A stretch of DNA of 5,077 nucleotides, from the NCBI GenBank assembly GCA_017462145.1, contig JAFTRT010000133.1:1-5077 (forward strand). Direction: 5' to 3'. Below the pieces are notes generated by a model, which was not told the origin of the DNA, ran no database searches, and was given only the letters and a program-made list of their open reading frames with translations. The first letter of the stretch is position 1, and every line of letters starts with the position of its first letter. The DNA is from Clostridia bacterium. Its GTDB lineage: Bacteria > Bacillota_A > Clostridia > Oscillospirales > CAG-272. Both the position numbers and the translations under genes were made by a program. Below are positions 1 through 5,077 of this stretch, piece by piece.

Positions 1-913
1 GGAGCTCCCCGTTTCGGATCTGATCATTGACCGCATAGGCGTGGGCTTCGGTCTCGGCCTCCGTGCGACAGGATAAGCCCTGTTCCCGAAGCTCTTGCAC
101 ACAAGCGGCACAGATCTGCTCGATCCACTCTTGCTTTCGGCCCACCTGCTGTGCTCCATTGGCCGTGGAGATCAGCTCCTCCAAGGGAGCGTGAAGCCAA
201 GCCAAGCGGGGCATCTCCCGCAAACCCCGAAAACTCCATTTATAATAAGGCAGATAACGGCGATTGAGCAAAAAAGCCGTGTGCAAAGCACTTTTCACAA
301 ACTCTGCCACCGCAAGCTGTGCGGCGGCCGTTTCTCCTCTGGCAATGCAACGGGCATAATTATATTGCCCCGCTTGCCCCATCAGAAGCAAATGCCCTGC
401 CAGTTTTTTGAGACGAACGTCCTCCGGCAGATAGGAAAGCTCCTTCCGAATGGCCGTAAAGTGCCCTGCATCATCCCGAAAGACCCTCCCGTTGGTGGCC
501 TCTGCCAGAGATTGCTCGGGAACGAAAAACCATTCCTGCAAGGAAAGCTCTCCTTGGGGATGTCCCGTTTTACTGCGAAAGAACTCGCTCATACGGATCA
601 CACCGTGACGATTGCCCCCGACGGGGGAAAGGGGCGTGCGCACAACCCCCATAAATTCCTTTGGCAGCTTCGCATAGGCACGCTCCAACGCAAAGGCGGC
701 CTTGCTGTCAACCGTCTCCTCGTCGGGTAAAAACAAGCAGAATCCGGGCTCAAAATCGTGATCTTGGGAGATCTCGTCATCATAGCCGAAGCACTCCGAG
801 CCGCTCCCCGAAAGCCCCACGGCGATCACCGACTCCAGCTTTGGAAATTGCTCGTGCAGCATGGGTGCACCGTAGGTGCGGTAAAAGGCCTCGGAAAGCT
901 CAAGTCCCTTCAT
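1..913 (-). CDS. DUF4037 domain protein with nucleotidyltransferase-like motif (C-terminus off the left edge)
   Basis: The frame is open from the ATG at 913-911 to the window edge, giving 304 codons; the C-terminus lies outside. A strong Shine-Dalgarno AAGGAGGA (923-930) sits 9 nt upstream and fixes the start, which lies inside the last codons of the TPR gene (14-nt overlap), so the two are probably translationally coupled. Near the N-terminus, residues 33-55 carry GLSGSGSE followed by SQDHDFE. This resembles the G[GS]-x(n)-DhDh signature of the nucleotidyltransferase fold, with D51 and D53 as candidate metal ligands. The middle to C-terminal part, around NRRYLPYYKWSFRGLREMP, is the kind of sequence I associate with the DUF4037 domain. 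No signal peptide or membrane segment is seen, so it is probably cytoplasmic. Substrate and role are unknown; the nucleotidyltransferase link is an inference from the motif. The family assignment is from memory of similar clostridial proteins. Confidence 0.85.
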   Translation of the reverse strand, partial: MKGLELSEAFYRTYGAPMLHEQFPKLESVIAVGLSGSGSECFGYDDEISQDHDFEPGFCLFLPDEETVDSKAAFALERAYAKLPKEFMGVVRTPLSPVGGNRHGVIRMSEFFRSKTGHPQGELSLQEWFFVPEQSLAEATNGRVFRDDAGHFTAIRKELSYLPEDVRLKKLAGHLLLMGQAGQYNYARCIARGETAAAQLAVAEFVKSALHTAFLLNRRYLPYYKWSFRGLREMPRLAWLHAPLEELISTANGAQQVGRKQEWIEQICAACVQELREQGLSCRTEAETEAHAYAVNDQIRNGEL

Positions 914-1661
914 GAGAATAGATCCTCCTTGCTCTGGCCGTCAGCTCCTCTGCGTAAGCAAACCGCCCGTAATAGCCAAACACCGTGGCACATTTTTCAC
1001 ACACAAAGGCATAAGAACCGTCATGGCGGGCAACCCCCTCCAGCAAGGTCTCTGCCCGGTCCAGATAGTCCTGCACCGTCTCGTCCGACTCCGCAAGGCC
1101 GTATTCTGCCTCCGCAGCACTGGCCAGATTCAAATAGGTAATGGCTGCCTCGGGCGCACCGTTCTCATCCCGCTCCATCAGCGCAATCGCCTTGCGATAC
1201 AGCTCCTTGGCCTCCGAGAATCGCCCCACGTCCACCAAGGCCAACCCCATATTGTTATACAGACCGCCCAAGCGGCTGTCATCGGCGGCAAGCTCGGTCT
1301 CATAAACCCCCCGTGCACGCTCAAACAGGGGCAGCGCTCGCTCTGCCATGCCAAAGGCCTTATAAACGGTAGCGCAGTTGAGAAGCGTGGTGGCCGCCCC
1401 CACTTGATGCCCGATCCCCAAGGTCTCAATCTTCTCCAGAGCCGTTTCGGCAAAGCCAACCGCCTCCGCTTGCTTTCCCAGCTTCCGACAAAGACCCATC
1501 AACTCGTTTCGCATCAAAAGCTCGGTGCTCACGTCCTGTCGGCTCTCTGCTTCCGCCAACCAATACCGCAAATGACGCTCCGCCGAGGCATAATCATCCC
1601 GATCTAAATATTCATCCAAGCGTTCTAAGATCCGCCCCGTGGAAATCCATCCTCCCGCCAT
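900..1661 (-). CDS. tetratricopeptide repeat (TPR) protein, 253 aa
   Basis: This is an all-helical repeat protein with no signal peptide, so it is probably a cytoplasmic scaffold. I see helix-turn-helix repeats with TPR spacing at roughly residues 11-38, 48-80, 90-122, 131-163, 172-207 and 217-248. The clearest are the third (LLNCATVYKAFGMAERALPLF) without its last residues and the fourth (YNNMGLALVDVGRFSEAKEL), which keep the G/A and Y/L positions of the TPR consensus. A CEKC motif (221-224) lies in the last repeat; its meaning is unknown. The start chosen is the ATG at 1661-1659 because GGAGG (1669-1673) is 7 nt upstream. An in-frame ATG two codons earlier is only 1 nt from that site, and the ATG at 1703 lies upstream of the -10 box. 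It is the first gene of an operon with the DUF4037 gene. TPRs usually bind protein partners, so the neighbouring product is a reasonable candidate partner (inference). Confidence 0.9.
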   Translation of the reverse strand: MAGGWISTGRILERLDEYLDRDDYASAERHLRYWLAEAESRQDVSTELLMRNELMGLCRKLGKQAEAVGFAETALEKIETLGIGHQVGAATTLLNCATVYKAFGMAERALPLFERARGVYETELAADDSRLGGLYNNMGLALVDVGRFSEAKELYRKAIALMERDENGAPEAAITYLNLASAAEAEYGLAESDETVQDYLDRAETLLEGVARHDGSYAFVCEKCATVFGYYGRFAYAEELTARARRIYSHEGT

Positions 1662-1668
1662 GTTCATT

Positions 1669-1673
1669 CCTCC
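1669..1673 (-). promoter_or_regulatory. Shine-Dalgarno site of the TPR gene
   Basis: GGAGG on the minus strand lies 7 nt before the ATG at 1661. This decides between three in-frame ATGs (1703, 1667 and 1661) in favour of the last. Confidence 0.8.
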
Positions 1674-1689
1674 ATACTTCCGATAATTT

Positions 1690-1718
1690 ATTATACCATA
1701 CATGTCCTTTTTTGTCCA
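1690..1718 (-). promoter_or_regulatory. sigma-A-type promoter of the TPR/DUF4037 operon
   Basis: Reading the minus strand, a TGGACA box (1718-1713, one mismatch to TTGACA) is followed by a 17-nt spacer and a perfect TATAAT (1695-1690). A TG one base upstream of the TATAAT makes it an extended -10. Transcription would start near position 1683, leaving a leader of only about 20 nt that contains the GGAGG site. Confidence 0.8.
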
Positions 1719-1726
1719 TCCAAATG

Positions 1727-1754
1727 AATCGGATTTTTCAGATAAAATCCGATT
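1727..1754. repeat. perfect 11-bp inverted repeat, candidate operator
   Basis: AATCGGATTTT (1727-1737) and AAAATCCGATT (1744-1754) are exact reverse complements separated by 6 nt (TCAGAT). There is no T-run after either arm and no gene ends into it, so a terminator is unlikely. It starts 8 bp upstream of the minus-strand -35 box and lies between the divergent promoters. This fits a binding site for a dimeric regulator; the regulator itself is not in the window. Confidence 0.55.
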
Positions 1755-1780
1755 AGGTGCAGAGATAGGAAAAAACTTGT

Positions 1781-1801
1781 TTTGTTCACAGTTTGTTCAC
1801 A
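1781..1801 (+). repeat. tandem TTTGTTCACA repeat, candidate response-regulator box
   Basis: The 10-mer TTTGTTCACA occurs at 1781-1790 and again at 1792-1801, an 11-bp period of about one helical turn. The core is TTCACA-N5-TTCACA. OmpR/PhoB-family regulators bind direct repeats of this geometry, and the Bacillus PhoP box is a pair of TT(A/C/T)A(C/T)A hexamers about 5 nt apart. It lies about 45-65 bp upstream of the expected start of the secretion operon, suitable for an activator. The link to a particular regulator is an inference. Confidence 0.5.
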
Positions 1802-1805
1802 TCCA

Positions 1806-1838
1806 TTGGCATTTATAGACATATCTTTATGATATAAT
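1806..1838 (+). promoter_or_regulatory. promoter of the secretion operon
   Basis: A perfect TATAAT (1833-1838) with an upstream TG at 1830-1831 forms an extended -10. The best -35-like hexamer is TTGGCA (1806-1811), but the spacing is 21 nt, which is too long for a standard sigma-A promoter; at 17 nt the sequence is a poor CATTTA. The promoter may therefore depend on the extended -10 and on an activator bound at the upstream tandem repeat. The leader would be about 45 nt. Confidence 0.65.
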
Positions 1839-1878
1839 GAGGATGGATGAGAGGTTTCTTTCGTCACACCTTTGAAAT

Positions 1879-1882
1879 GGAG
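1879..1882 (+). promoter_or_regulatory. Shine-Dalgarno site of the TasA-like gene
   Basis: GGAG lies 7 nt upstream of the ATG at 1890. It supports that start over the in-frame TTG at 1872, which would precede the site and add six residues in front of a typical MKKF signal peptide. Confidence 0.7.
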
Positions 1883-1889
1883 AATCACT

Positions 1890-2462
1890 ATGAAAAAATT
1901 CAGTCTTTTGATTGCACTTGCACTTCTTCTGACGACGAGCGGTGTTTACGCAGCTTGGGTTTATTCCCAGAGCAATGACGTGGCAGACATCACCGGCGCA
2001 AAGGCCATTACCATGACCGAGGCTACCTTTACCGGTACCTACGGAACCTATGCGGTGGATACCACCGGTCTGACCATGCAGGTTGACCCCAAGGATGGCA
2101 CTGCCCATACCACTGCGCTGAAGATCACCGGCGACCTGAAGATCACCTTTACACCCAACACCTATGCTCCCACCGATGTCAAGGAAAACGGCGTTGCTTC
2201 CACCTTCACCTTCTCCCTGTCCAACAGTAGCTGGCAGTATGCCGGTCAGGATGTGATGACCATTGACACCGCCACCCATAACATCACCTGGACCAAGGGC
2301 AGCGACGGTGTGTTCACCTATACCATTTCTGCGGCTGATTTGGGCAACTATATCACGTTGACCGAGTTTGTATTGGATACCAAGGCCGACTATGATGCAT
2401 ACGATGCCATTCTGACCAACGGTCAGATCGTGGTTTCGGTCAGCGACGGTCAGCACTCCTGA
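1890..2462 (+). CDS. small TasA-like secreted protein with SipW-cognate signal peptide, 190 aa
   Basis: The N-terminus is a short signal peptide: MKKF, a hydrophobic stretch (residues 5-16), then SGVYAAW (17-23), with probable cleavage after A21. This ending resembles the GGTWAAF region of Bacillus TasA and the class recognised as SipW-cognate signals. The mature part of about 169 residues is rich in Thr, Gly, Asp and alternating hydrophobics, with no Cys, no helix-rich stretch and no C-terminal anchor or sorting motif. This fits a beta-sandwich secreted protein of the TasA/camelysin type. It contains a short internal repeat, LKIT-GD-LKIT, encoded by two identical 12-nt stretches 18 nt apart (2118-2129 and 2136-2147). 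It is first in the operon and is followed by a signal peptidase, its expected maturation enzyme. Fibre or biofilm matrix function is inferred from TasA; a secreted protease role, as proposed for camelysin, is an alternative, but no catalytic motif is visible. Confidence 0.82.
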   Translation: MKKFSLLIALALLLTTSGVYAAWVYSQSNDVADITGAKAITMTEATFTGTYGTYAVDTTGLTMQVDPKDGTAHTTALKITGDLKITFTPNTYAPTDVKENGVASTFTFSLSNSSWQYAGQDVMTIDTATHNITWTKGSDGVFTYTISAADLGNYITLTEFVLDTKADYDAYDAILTNGQIVVSVSDGQHS

Positions 2463-2483
2463 TTCTCCCGCAAACCAATATTT

Positions 2484-2516
2484 GAATTTATCCCATGTCC
2501 AGCATGGGATAAATTC
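2484..2516 (+). terminator. intra-operon hairpin, probable attenuator or mRNA stabiliser
   Basis: GAATTTATCCCATG (2484-2497) and CATGGGATAAATTC (2503-2516) pair perfectly over 14 bp with a 5-nt loop, followed by TTATTT. It begins 22 nt after the stop of the TasA-like gene and ends 26 nt before the signal peptidase start. The T-run is short, so partial termination is likely. The effect would be more of the structural protein than of the enzyme. I see no new promoter after it. Confidence 0.65.
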
Positions 2517-2542
2517 TTATTTACCGCAAAGAAGAGGTTATC

Positions 2543-3055
2543 ATGTCAGGCTTTGAATGTTACGTCTTTTTCCTCTGCCTGGTTGTCTTTCTGATGCTTG
2601 CCGGTATGTTTGGCTTTTTCATCGCCCATACCTACAAAATGACCGTACGGCTGACCCGCTTGGGTGAAGAGGATGACACCATCAAAACTGAATATCAAAA
2701 GAAGCAGGAAACCAAACAATGGGTCACGGTGACCGAGCGTGTCATTTCCGCTCTGCTGTGTGTGATTTTGCTGTGCATATTTGTCTTTTCCCTTGTGGTG
2801 GGCGTACAGGAGGAATTGGTTTTGGATGCCATTCCCTCTCTGCGTGTGGTACAAAGCGGCTCCATGGCTTCCAAGTATCCCACCAACACCTATCTGTTTG
2901 AGCACGATTTGAACGACCAGTTTGGCACCTTTGATCTGATCCTTGTGTACAAGCCTCCCTCTTTTGACGAGCTGCAATTGTACGACGTGGTGGTATATGA
3001 GGTGGACGGTATGGATATCGTGCACCGCATCGTGGGGCTTGAAGAGCACAACTAA
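2543..3055 (+). CDS. SipW-like (ER-type) signal peptidase I, N-terminal part up to an in-frame TAA
   Basis: This is the first 170 residues of a signal peptidase locus that spans 2543-3511 in one frame. AGAGG (2533-2537) lies 5 nt before the ATG. Residues 5-29 form a membrane segment and residues 65-87 a second, with a polar segment between. The catalytic domain follows: VVQSGSMAS holds the Ser nucleophile (S107), and DIVHRIV holds the family His (H161) that replaces the Lys of ordinary bacterial type I enzymes. ER-type peptidases such as SipW depend on Ser, His and Asp. The product stops at TAA (3053-3055), ten residues after the His, before the conserved GDA Asp. As written, the fragment lacks one catalytic residue and the C-terminal membrane segment and is probably inactive. 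Its expected substrates are the two flanking SipW-type leaders. The extra N-terminal membrane segment is unlike the shorter Bacillus SipW. Confidence 0.85.
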   Translation: MSGFECYVFFLCLVVFLMLAGMFGFFIAHTYKMTVRLTRLGEEDDTIKTEYQKKQETKQWVTVTERVISALLCVILLCIFVFSLVVGVQEELVLDAIPSLRVVQSGSMASKYPTNTYLFEHDLNDQFGTFDLILVYKPPSFDELQLYDVVVYEVDGMDIVHRIVGLEEHN

Positions 3056-3511
3056 AACCATCCGGACGAGCGTTATTTTCTGTTGCAGGGGGATGCCGTA
3101 GAGCGTCCTGACCGCTTCCCCGTTCACTATTCCCAAATCAAAGCCATCTATCGGGGACAGCACGTTCCCTTTGTGGGCAGCTTTGTATTCTTTATGCAAT
3201 CCCCCGCAGGCTGGCTCTGCTTTTTGCTGATCGTGTTCGGAATGATCTGGGCTTCTGTTTTGGAGCGCAAGCTGATCGATGAAAAAGAGGTTCGCTTGGT
3301 GAAGATGCAGCTTCTGGCACCCGATCAGACGGCCGCCGCCATTCGAGAGCGGAAACAGGCAGAACGTGCCAACAAGAGACGGCAACGAGCCGAGGCAAGA
3401 CAAGCCAAGCGGGCGGAGCAAAAGCAAAGGCGAGACAAGGCGAAGCAAGAGCAGAAAGAGGAACCGAAACAGCAAGAAGAAACCTCCGAGAAAGGAGACG
3501 GTCGCTCATGA
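3056..3511 (+). pseudogene. C-terminal part of the same signal peptidase, beyond the in-frame stop
   Basis: This stretch is in the same frame as the upstream fragment and open for 151 codons plus its own stop. It continues the family alignment directly: ERYFLLQGDAVERPDRFPV contains the conserved GDA (D184 if the stop is counted as residue 171) and a second Asp six residues later. A membrane segment follows at about residues 217-239, and then a very basic, probably coiled-coil tail rich in Lys, Arg, Gln, Glu and Ala (about residues 261-322). No ATG or Shine-Dalgarno sequence is found just after the stop; a TTG at 3083 is in frame but has no good ribosome site, so I do not treat this as an independent gene. 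It would be made only by readthrough or if the TAA is an error. The end overlaps the next gene by ATGA, and that gene's ribosome site (3491-3498) lies inside this tail. Confidence 0.75.
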
Positions 3512-4746
3512 AGCTTTCCTCGGTAGGCCGCTTGCTGTGTCTGCTCACGTTGACCCTTGCGGTCTCTCTCTCCGGTGTGTTTGCCATATGGCAATACGTG
3601 GCCGAATCCATCCCTTCGGTTGACGGGATCATGACCCCCACGCTGGGCGTATATGAATTGGCGGAGGGAGTCCATATCACAAAGGCAAGCGTCAACGCAG
3701 AGTTGACAACAGGAACCGGCGAAGTGCTGTCCTTTGAAAAGACCTCCCTGCAAACGGCAGTGGATACCTCTGCCGGAGAGGTCACGTTGGATATCACCAT
3801 CGTCAACAATACTCTGTATCCCCAATATTTTCACGGGGTGGTCTATGATGAGGCGGCCTATCCCAACTCGCAGATCACCTACACGCTTACCGGCTTGCAG
3901 GTCGGTCAGGCCTTGACGGCCAGAGACGGTGATGCCCTGGACAGCGTCCGTTTTCAAATGGTGCTCTCCGGCGTGACCGAAATGCCCGTCCTTCAATTTG
4001 AATTTTTGCCCACCGCTCCGGATATCGGCGGAGGCTCGGATCCCACCGATCCCTCCGATCCCGTGGTCGTCGGTGCAGCAGGAAAATTCAAGGAAATTCT
4101 GAACAACGAACAGGACCTTCAAGTGTTGCTGACACAGATGGACAACTATAGCGGAAACAACCGTGCCAACAGCTCTTACGTTGGAAACGTGGTCGGCTCC
4201 TCCAGCAACGATACCTCCGTGTTGAAATCGCTTTTCACAGAGGGTGATGTAAACTACCTGACCTTGGATCTGGACGGAGAAGGAGGCAACGATCCCGTCA
4301 ACGTCACAGCCATGATCAAGCGAGAGAACGTGGATGGCAGAACCACGGGTGACGCCGACGGAAACGAAATGGTGCTGTATCTGACGGCAGAGGATCCCAG
4401 CCAGGCAACGGCTCCCGCAAGCCCCAGCCAATGGATGTCGGTCAATTATCAGCCCGTAACCGTATACGTCCTCGTCTTTACCACCAACAAAAGCGGAGAT
4501 TGGGTACAGATCGGCGATATGTATCAAGGAATTGCCGATGCCAACGCTTACAGCGGATGGGGCGGACAAGACTCCTTTAATACCGATACGTGGCTGTTAA
4601 ACGATACCTCCGTGTACGGCTATGCACTTCCCTCCCTGGTACGATCGGGTTGGAGCTACACCTATGAGGGCACCGACCTGAGCACCGTGATTCAGGAAGG
4701 CTATATGAATGACGGAACCAAATATGAGGATATCATCAACGGATGA
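3508..4746 (+). CDS. two-domain secreted protein with SipW-cognate signal peptide, 412 aa
   Basis: AAAGGAGA (3491-3498) precedes the ATG, which overlaps the TGA of the signal peptidase frame (ATGA), so coupling is likely. The leader has a hydrophobic core (residues 9-21) and SGVFAIW (22-28), with probable cleavage after A26; it matches the SGVYAAW ending of the first gene in the operon. Residues 45-168 are a beta-rich, TasA-like module (EVTLDITIVNN, ITYTLTGLQVGQAL, VLQFEFLP). A Gly/Asp/Pro linker, GGGSDPTDPSDP (174-185), leads to a second domain (190-412). It has one short helix-like segment (193-213) followed by Asn, Ser, Thr, Gly and aromatic-rich sequence that I do not recognise. There is no Cys in the mature protein and no LPxTG or C-terminal membrane anchor. 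A minor matrix component or surface adhesin is a reasonable guess by analogy with TapA (YqxM) in the TasA operon. I cannot assign a function to the second domain. Confidence 0.85.
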   Translation: MKLSSVGRLLCLLTLTLAVSLSGVFAIWQYVAESIPSVDGIMTPTLGVYELAEGVHITKASVNAELTTGTGEVLSFEKTSLQTAVDTSAGEVTLDITIVNNTLYPQYFHGVVYDEAAYPNSQITYTLTGLQVGQALTARDGDALDSVRFQMVLSGVTEMPVLQFEFLPTAPDIGGGSDPTDPSDPVVVGAAGKFKEILNNEQDLQVLLTQMDNYSGNNRANSSYVGNVVGSSSNDTSVLKSLFTEGDVNYLTLDLDGEGGNDPVNVTAMIKRENVDGRTTGDADGNEMVLYLTAEDPSQATAPASPSQWMSVNYQPVTVYVLVFTTNKSGDWVQIGDMYQGIADANAYSGWGGQDSFNTDTWLLNDTSVYGYALPSLVRSGWSYTYEGTDLSTVIQEGYMNDGTKYEDIING

Positions 4747-4750
4747 TCCA

Positions 4751-4789
4751 AAAGGGCGATTTCGACGCAGTGCGTCGAAATCGCCCTTT
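4751..4789. terminator. strong hairpin between convergent genes, bidirectional terminator
   Basis: Positions 4751-4768 and 4772-4789 are exact reverse complements (18 bp) around the 3-nt loop AGT. It starts 4 nt after the stop of the 412-aa gene and ends 18 nt before the stop of the minus-strand gene. The A-run on one side and T-run on the other (CCAAAAGGG and CCCTTT) give a terminal U-tract in both directions, slightly longer on the minus strand. Confidence 0.85.
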
Positions 4790-4807
4790 GATGATTCTTG
4801 AGGTTGC

Positions 4808-5077
4808 TTAAAACAGACTGTTTGCCAGCTCCAACTCTTCCTCCGTGACCTCCTCGCAATCCGCTCTTCCCTCCTCGGCGTAAAAGGCATCCTCAACGGG
4901 GCGCCAAGCTTCCCCGAATTTGACGTCCTTGAACAGAGCCGCAAGACCCGTGATCTGCTTGAGACGAAGCAACTCATCCCGATCCATTCCCAGATGCTTG
5001 GAGATCCACGCATCGGAGCGCCCCAACTCATGAAGCTCTCTGACAATATTGCTCATCAGATCCACGTCGTGGGAACC
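4808..5077 (-). CDS. ParB/IbrB-like protein, C-terminal part (start off the right edge)
   Basis: The frame is open from the right edge (GSHDVDLMSN) to TAA at 4810-4808, giving 89 residues. The GTG at 5065 is internal to this frame and has no ribosome site, so the real start lies outside the window. Residues 21-41 (SDAWISKHLGMDRDELLRLK plus Q) form a likely helix-turn-helix, followed by ITGLAALFKDVKFGEAW. I associate this combination with the region after the ParB/sulfiredoxin-like nuclease domain in IbrB-type proteins, a family linked to phage regulation and often paired with an IbrA-like PAPS-reductase-family protein. The last 30 residues are acidic. The N-terminal ParB domain and any partner gene are not visible, so the assignment rests on this tail alone. 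It converges on the secretion operon and is probably unrelated to it. Confidence 0.65.
   Translation of the reverse strand, partial: GSHDVDLMSNIVRELHELGRSDAWISKHLGMDRDELLRLKQITGLAALFKDVKFGEAWRPVEDAFYAEEGRADCEEVTEEELELANSLF

Noticed and set aside
95..730. Plus-strand open frame of 211 codons opposite the DUF4037 gene
   Set aside because: The minus strand carries a continuous, recognisable protein with a strong ribosome site; the plus frame has neither.
912..1607. Plus-strand open frame of 231 codons opposite the TPR gene
   Set aside because: The TPR periodicity and GGAGG-led start are on the minus strand; this frame has no supporting signal.
1662..1703. N-terminal extension of the TPR protein starting at 1703
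   Set aside because: That start would lie upstream of the TATAAT box (1690-1695) and of the expected transcription start, whereas GGAGG is ideally placed for the ATG at 1661.
2118..2147. Two identical 12-nt copies of CTGAAGATCACC with an 18-nt period
   Set aside because: It lies in coding sequence and encodes LKIT twice in adjacent beta-rich sequence; it is too short to be more than a local coding repeat.
3053..3055. TAA reassigned to an amino acid in this organism
   Set aside because: TAA ends the minus-strand gene at 4808 exactly where its protein sequence stops and the terminator begins, so TAA appears to be a normal stop here. The evidence is a single case.
2546..3475. Minus-strand open frame of 309 codons opposite the signal peptidase
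   Set aside because: Its Leu/His-rich composition is what the antisense of a Lys/Arg/Gln-rich tail gives; it has no start signals and no motifs.
3083..3511. Independent gene starting at the TTG at 3083
   Set aside because: There is no convincing ribosome site, and the first residues (QGDA) are the middle of a signal peptidase motif, so it is the rest of the interrupted gene.
3325..4569. Long minus-strand open frame of 414 codons antisense to the 412-aa secreted protein
   Set aside because: It has no ribosome site and no recognisable domain, and it crosses the gene boundary. The plus-strand frame has a signal peptide, a ribosome site and operon context, so this is a shadow frame.

Overview
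The window looks like chromosomal DNA of a Gram-positive bacterium, most likely a gut-type clostridium (Bacillota, Clostridia; this placement is an inference). The reasons are strong GGAGG-type ribosome binding sites, sigma-A-like promoters with TGn-extended -10 boxes, a SipW-type signal peptidase flanked by proteins with SipW-cognate signal peptides, and a TPR/DUF4037 gene pair of a kind I associate with clostridia. No tRNA, rRNA, CRISPR array or insertion sequence is visible.

Layout. (1) Positions 1-1661, minus strand: a two-gene operon. A 253-aa tetratricopeptide-repeat protein comes first and overlaps by 14 nt a DUF4037-type protein with a nucleotidyltransferase-like motif. The second gene runs off the left edge. 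(2) Positions 1662-1889: a divergent intergenic region with a good minus-strand promoter, a perfect 11-bp inverted repeat, a TTCACA-N5-TTCACA tandem repeat and a plus-strand promoter. (3) Positions 1890-4746, plus strand: a three-gene secretion operon. It holds a small TasA-like secreted beta-rich protein, an ER-type (SipW-like) signal peptidase, and a 412-aa two-domain secreted protein with the same class of signal peptide. A perfect 14-bp hairpin separates the first two genes. The last two overlap by ATGA. (4) Positions 4751-4789: an 18-bp perfect hairpin that probably terminates transcription from both sides. (5) Positions 4808-5077, minus strand: the C-terminal part of a ParB/IbrB-like protein that enters from the right edge.

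How the genes fit together: the signal peptidase should remove the leaders of both flanking proteins, as SipW does for TasA and TapA (YqxM) in Bacillus subtilis biofilm matrix assembly. The most notable observation is that the peptidase gene carries an in-frame TAA between its catalytic His and its conserved GDA Asp motif. The reading frame then stays open and family-like for another 152 codons. As written, the maturation enzyme is split. This could be a recent nonsense mutation, a sequence error or, less likely, readthrough. The TPR/DUF4037 pair appears functionally separate from the secretion operon and shares only the intergenic control region with it.
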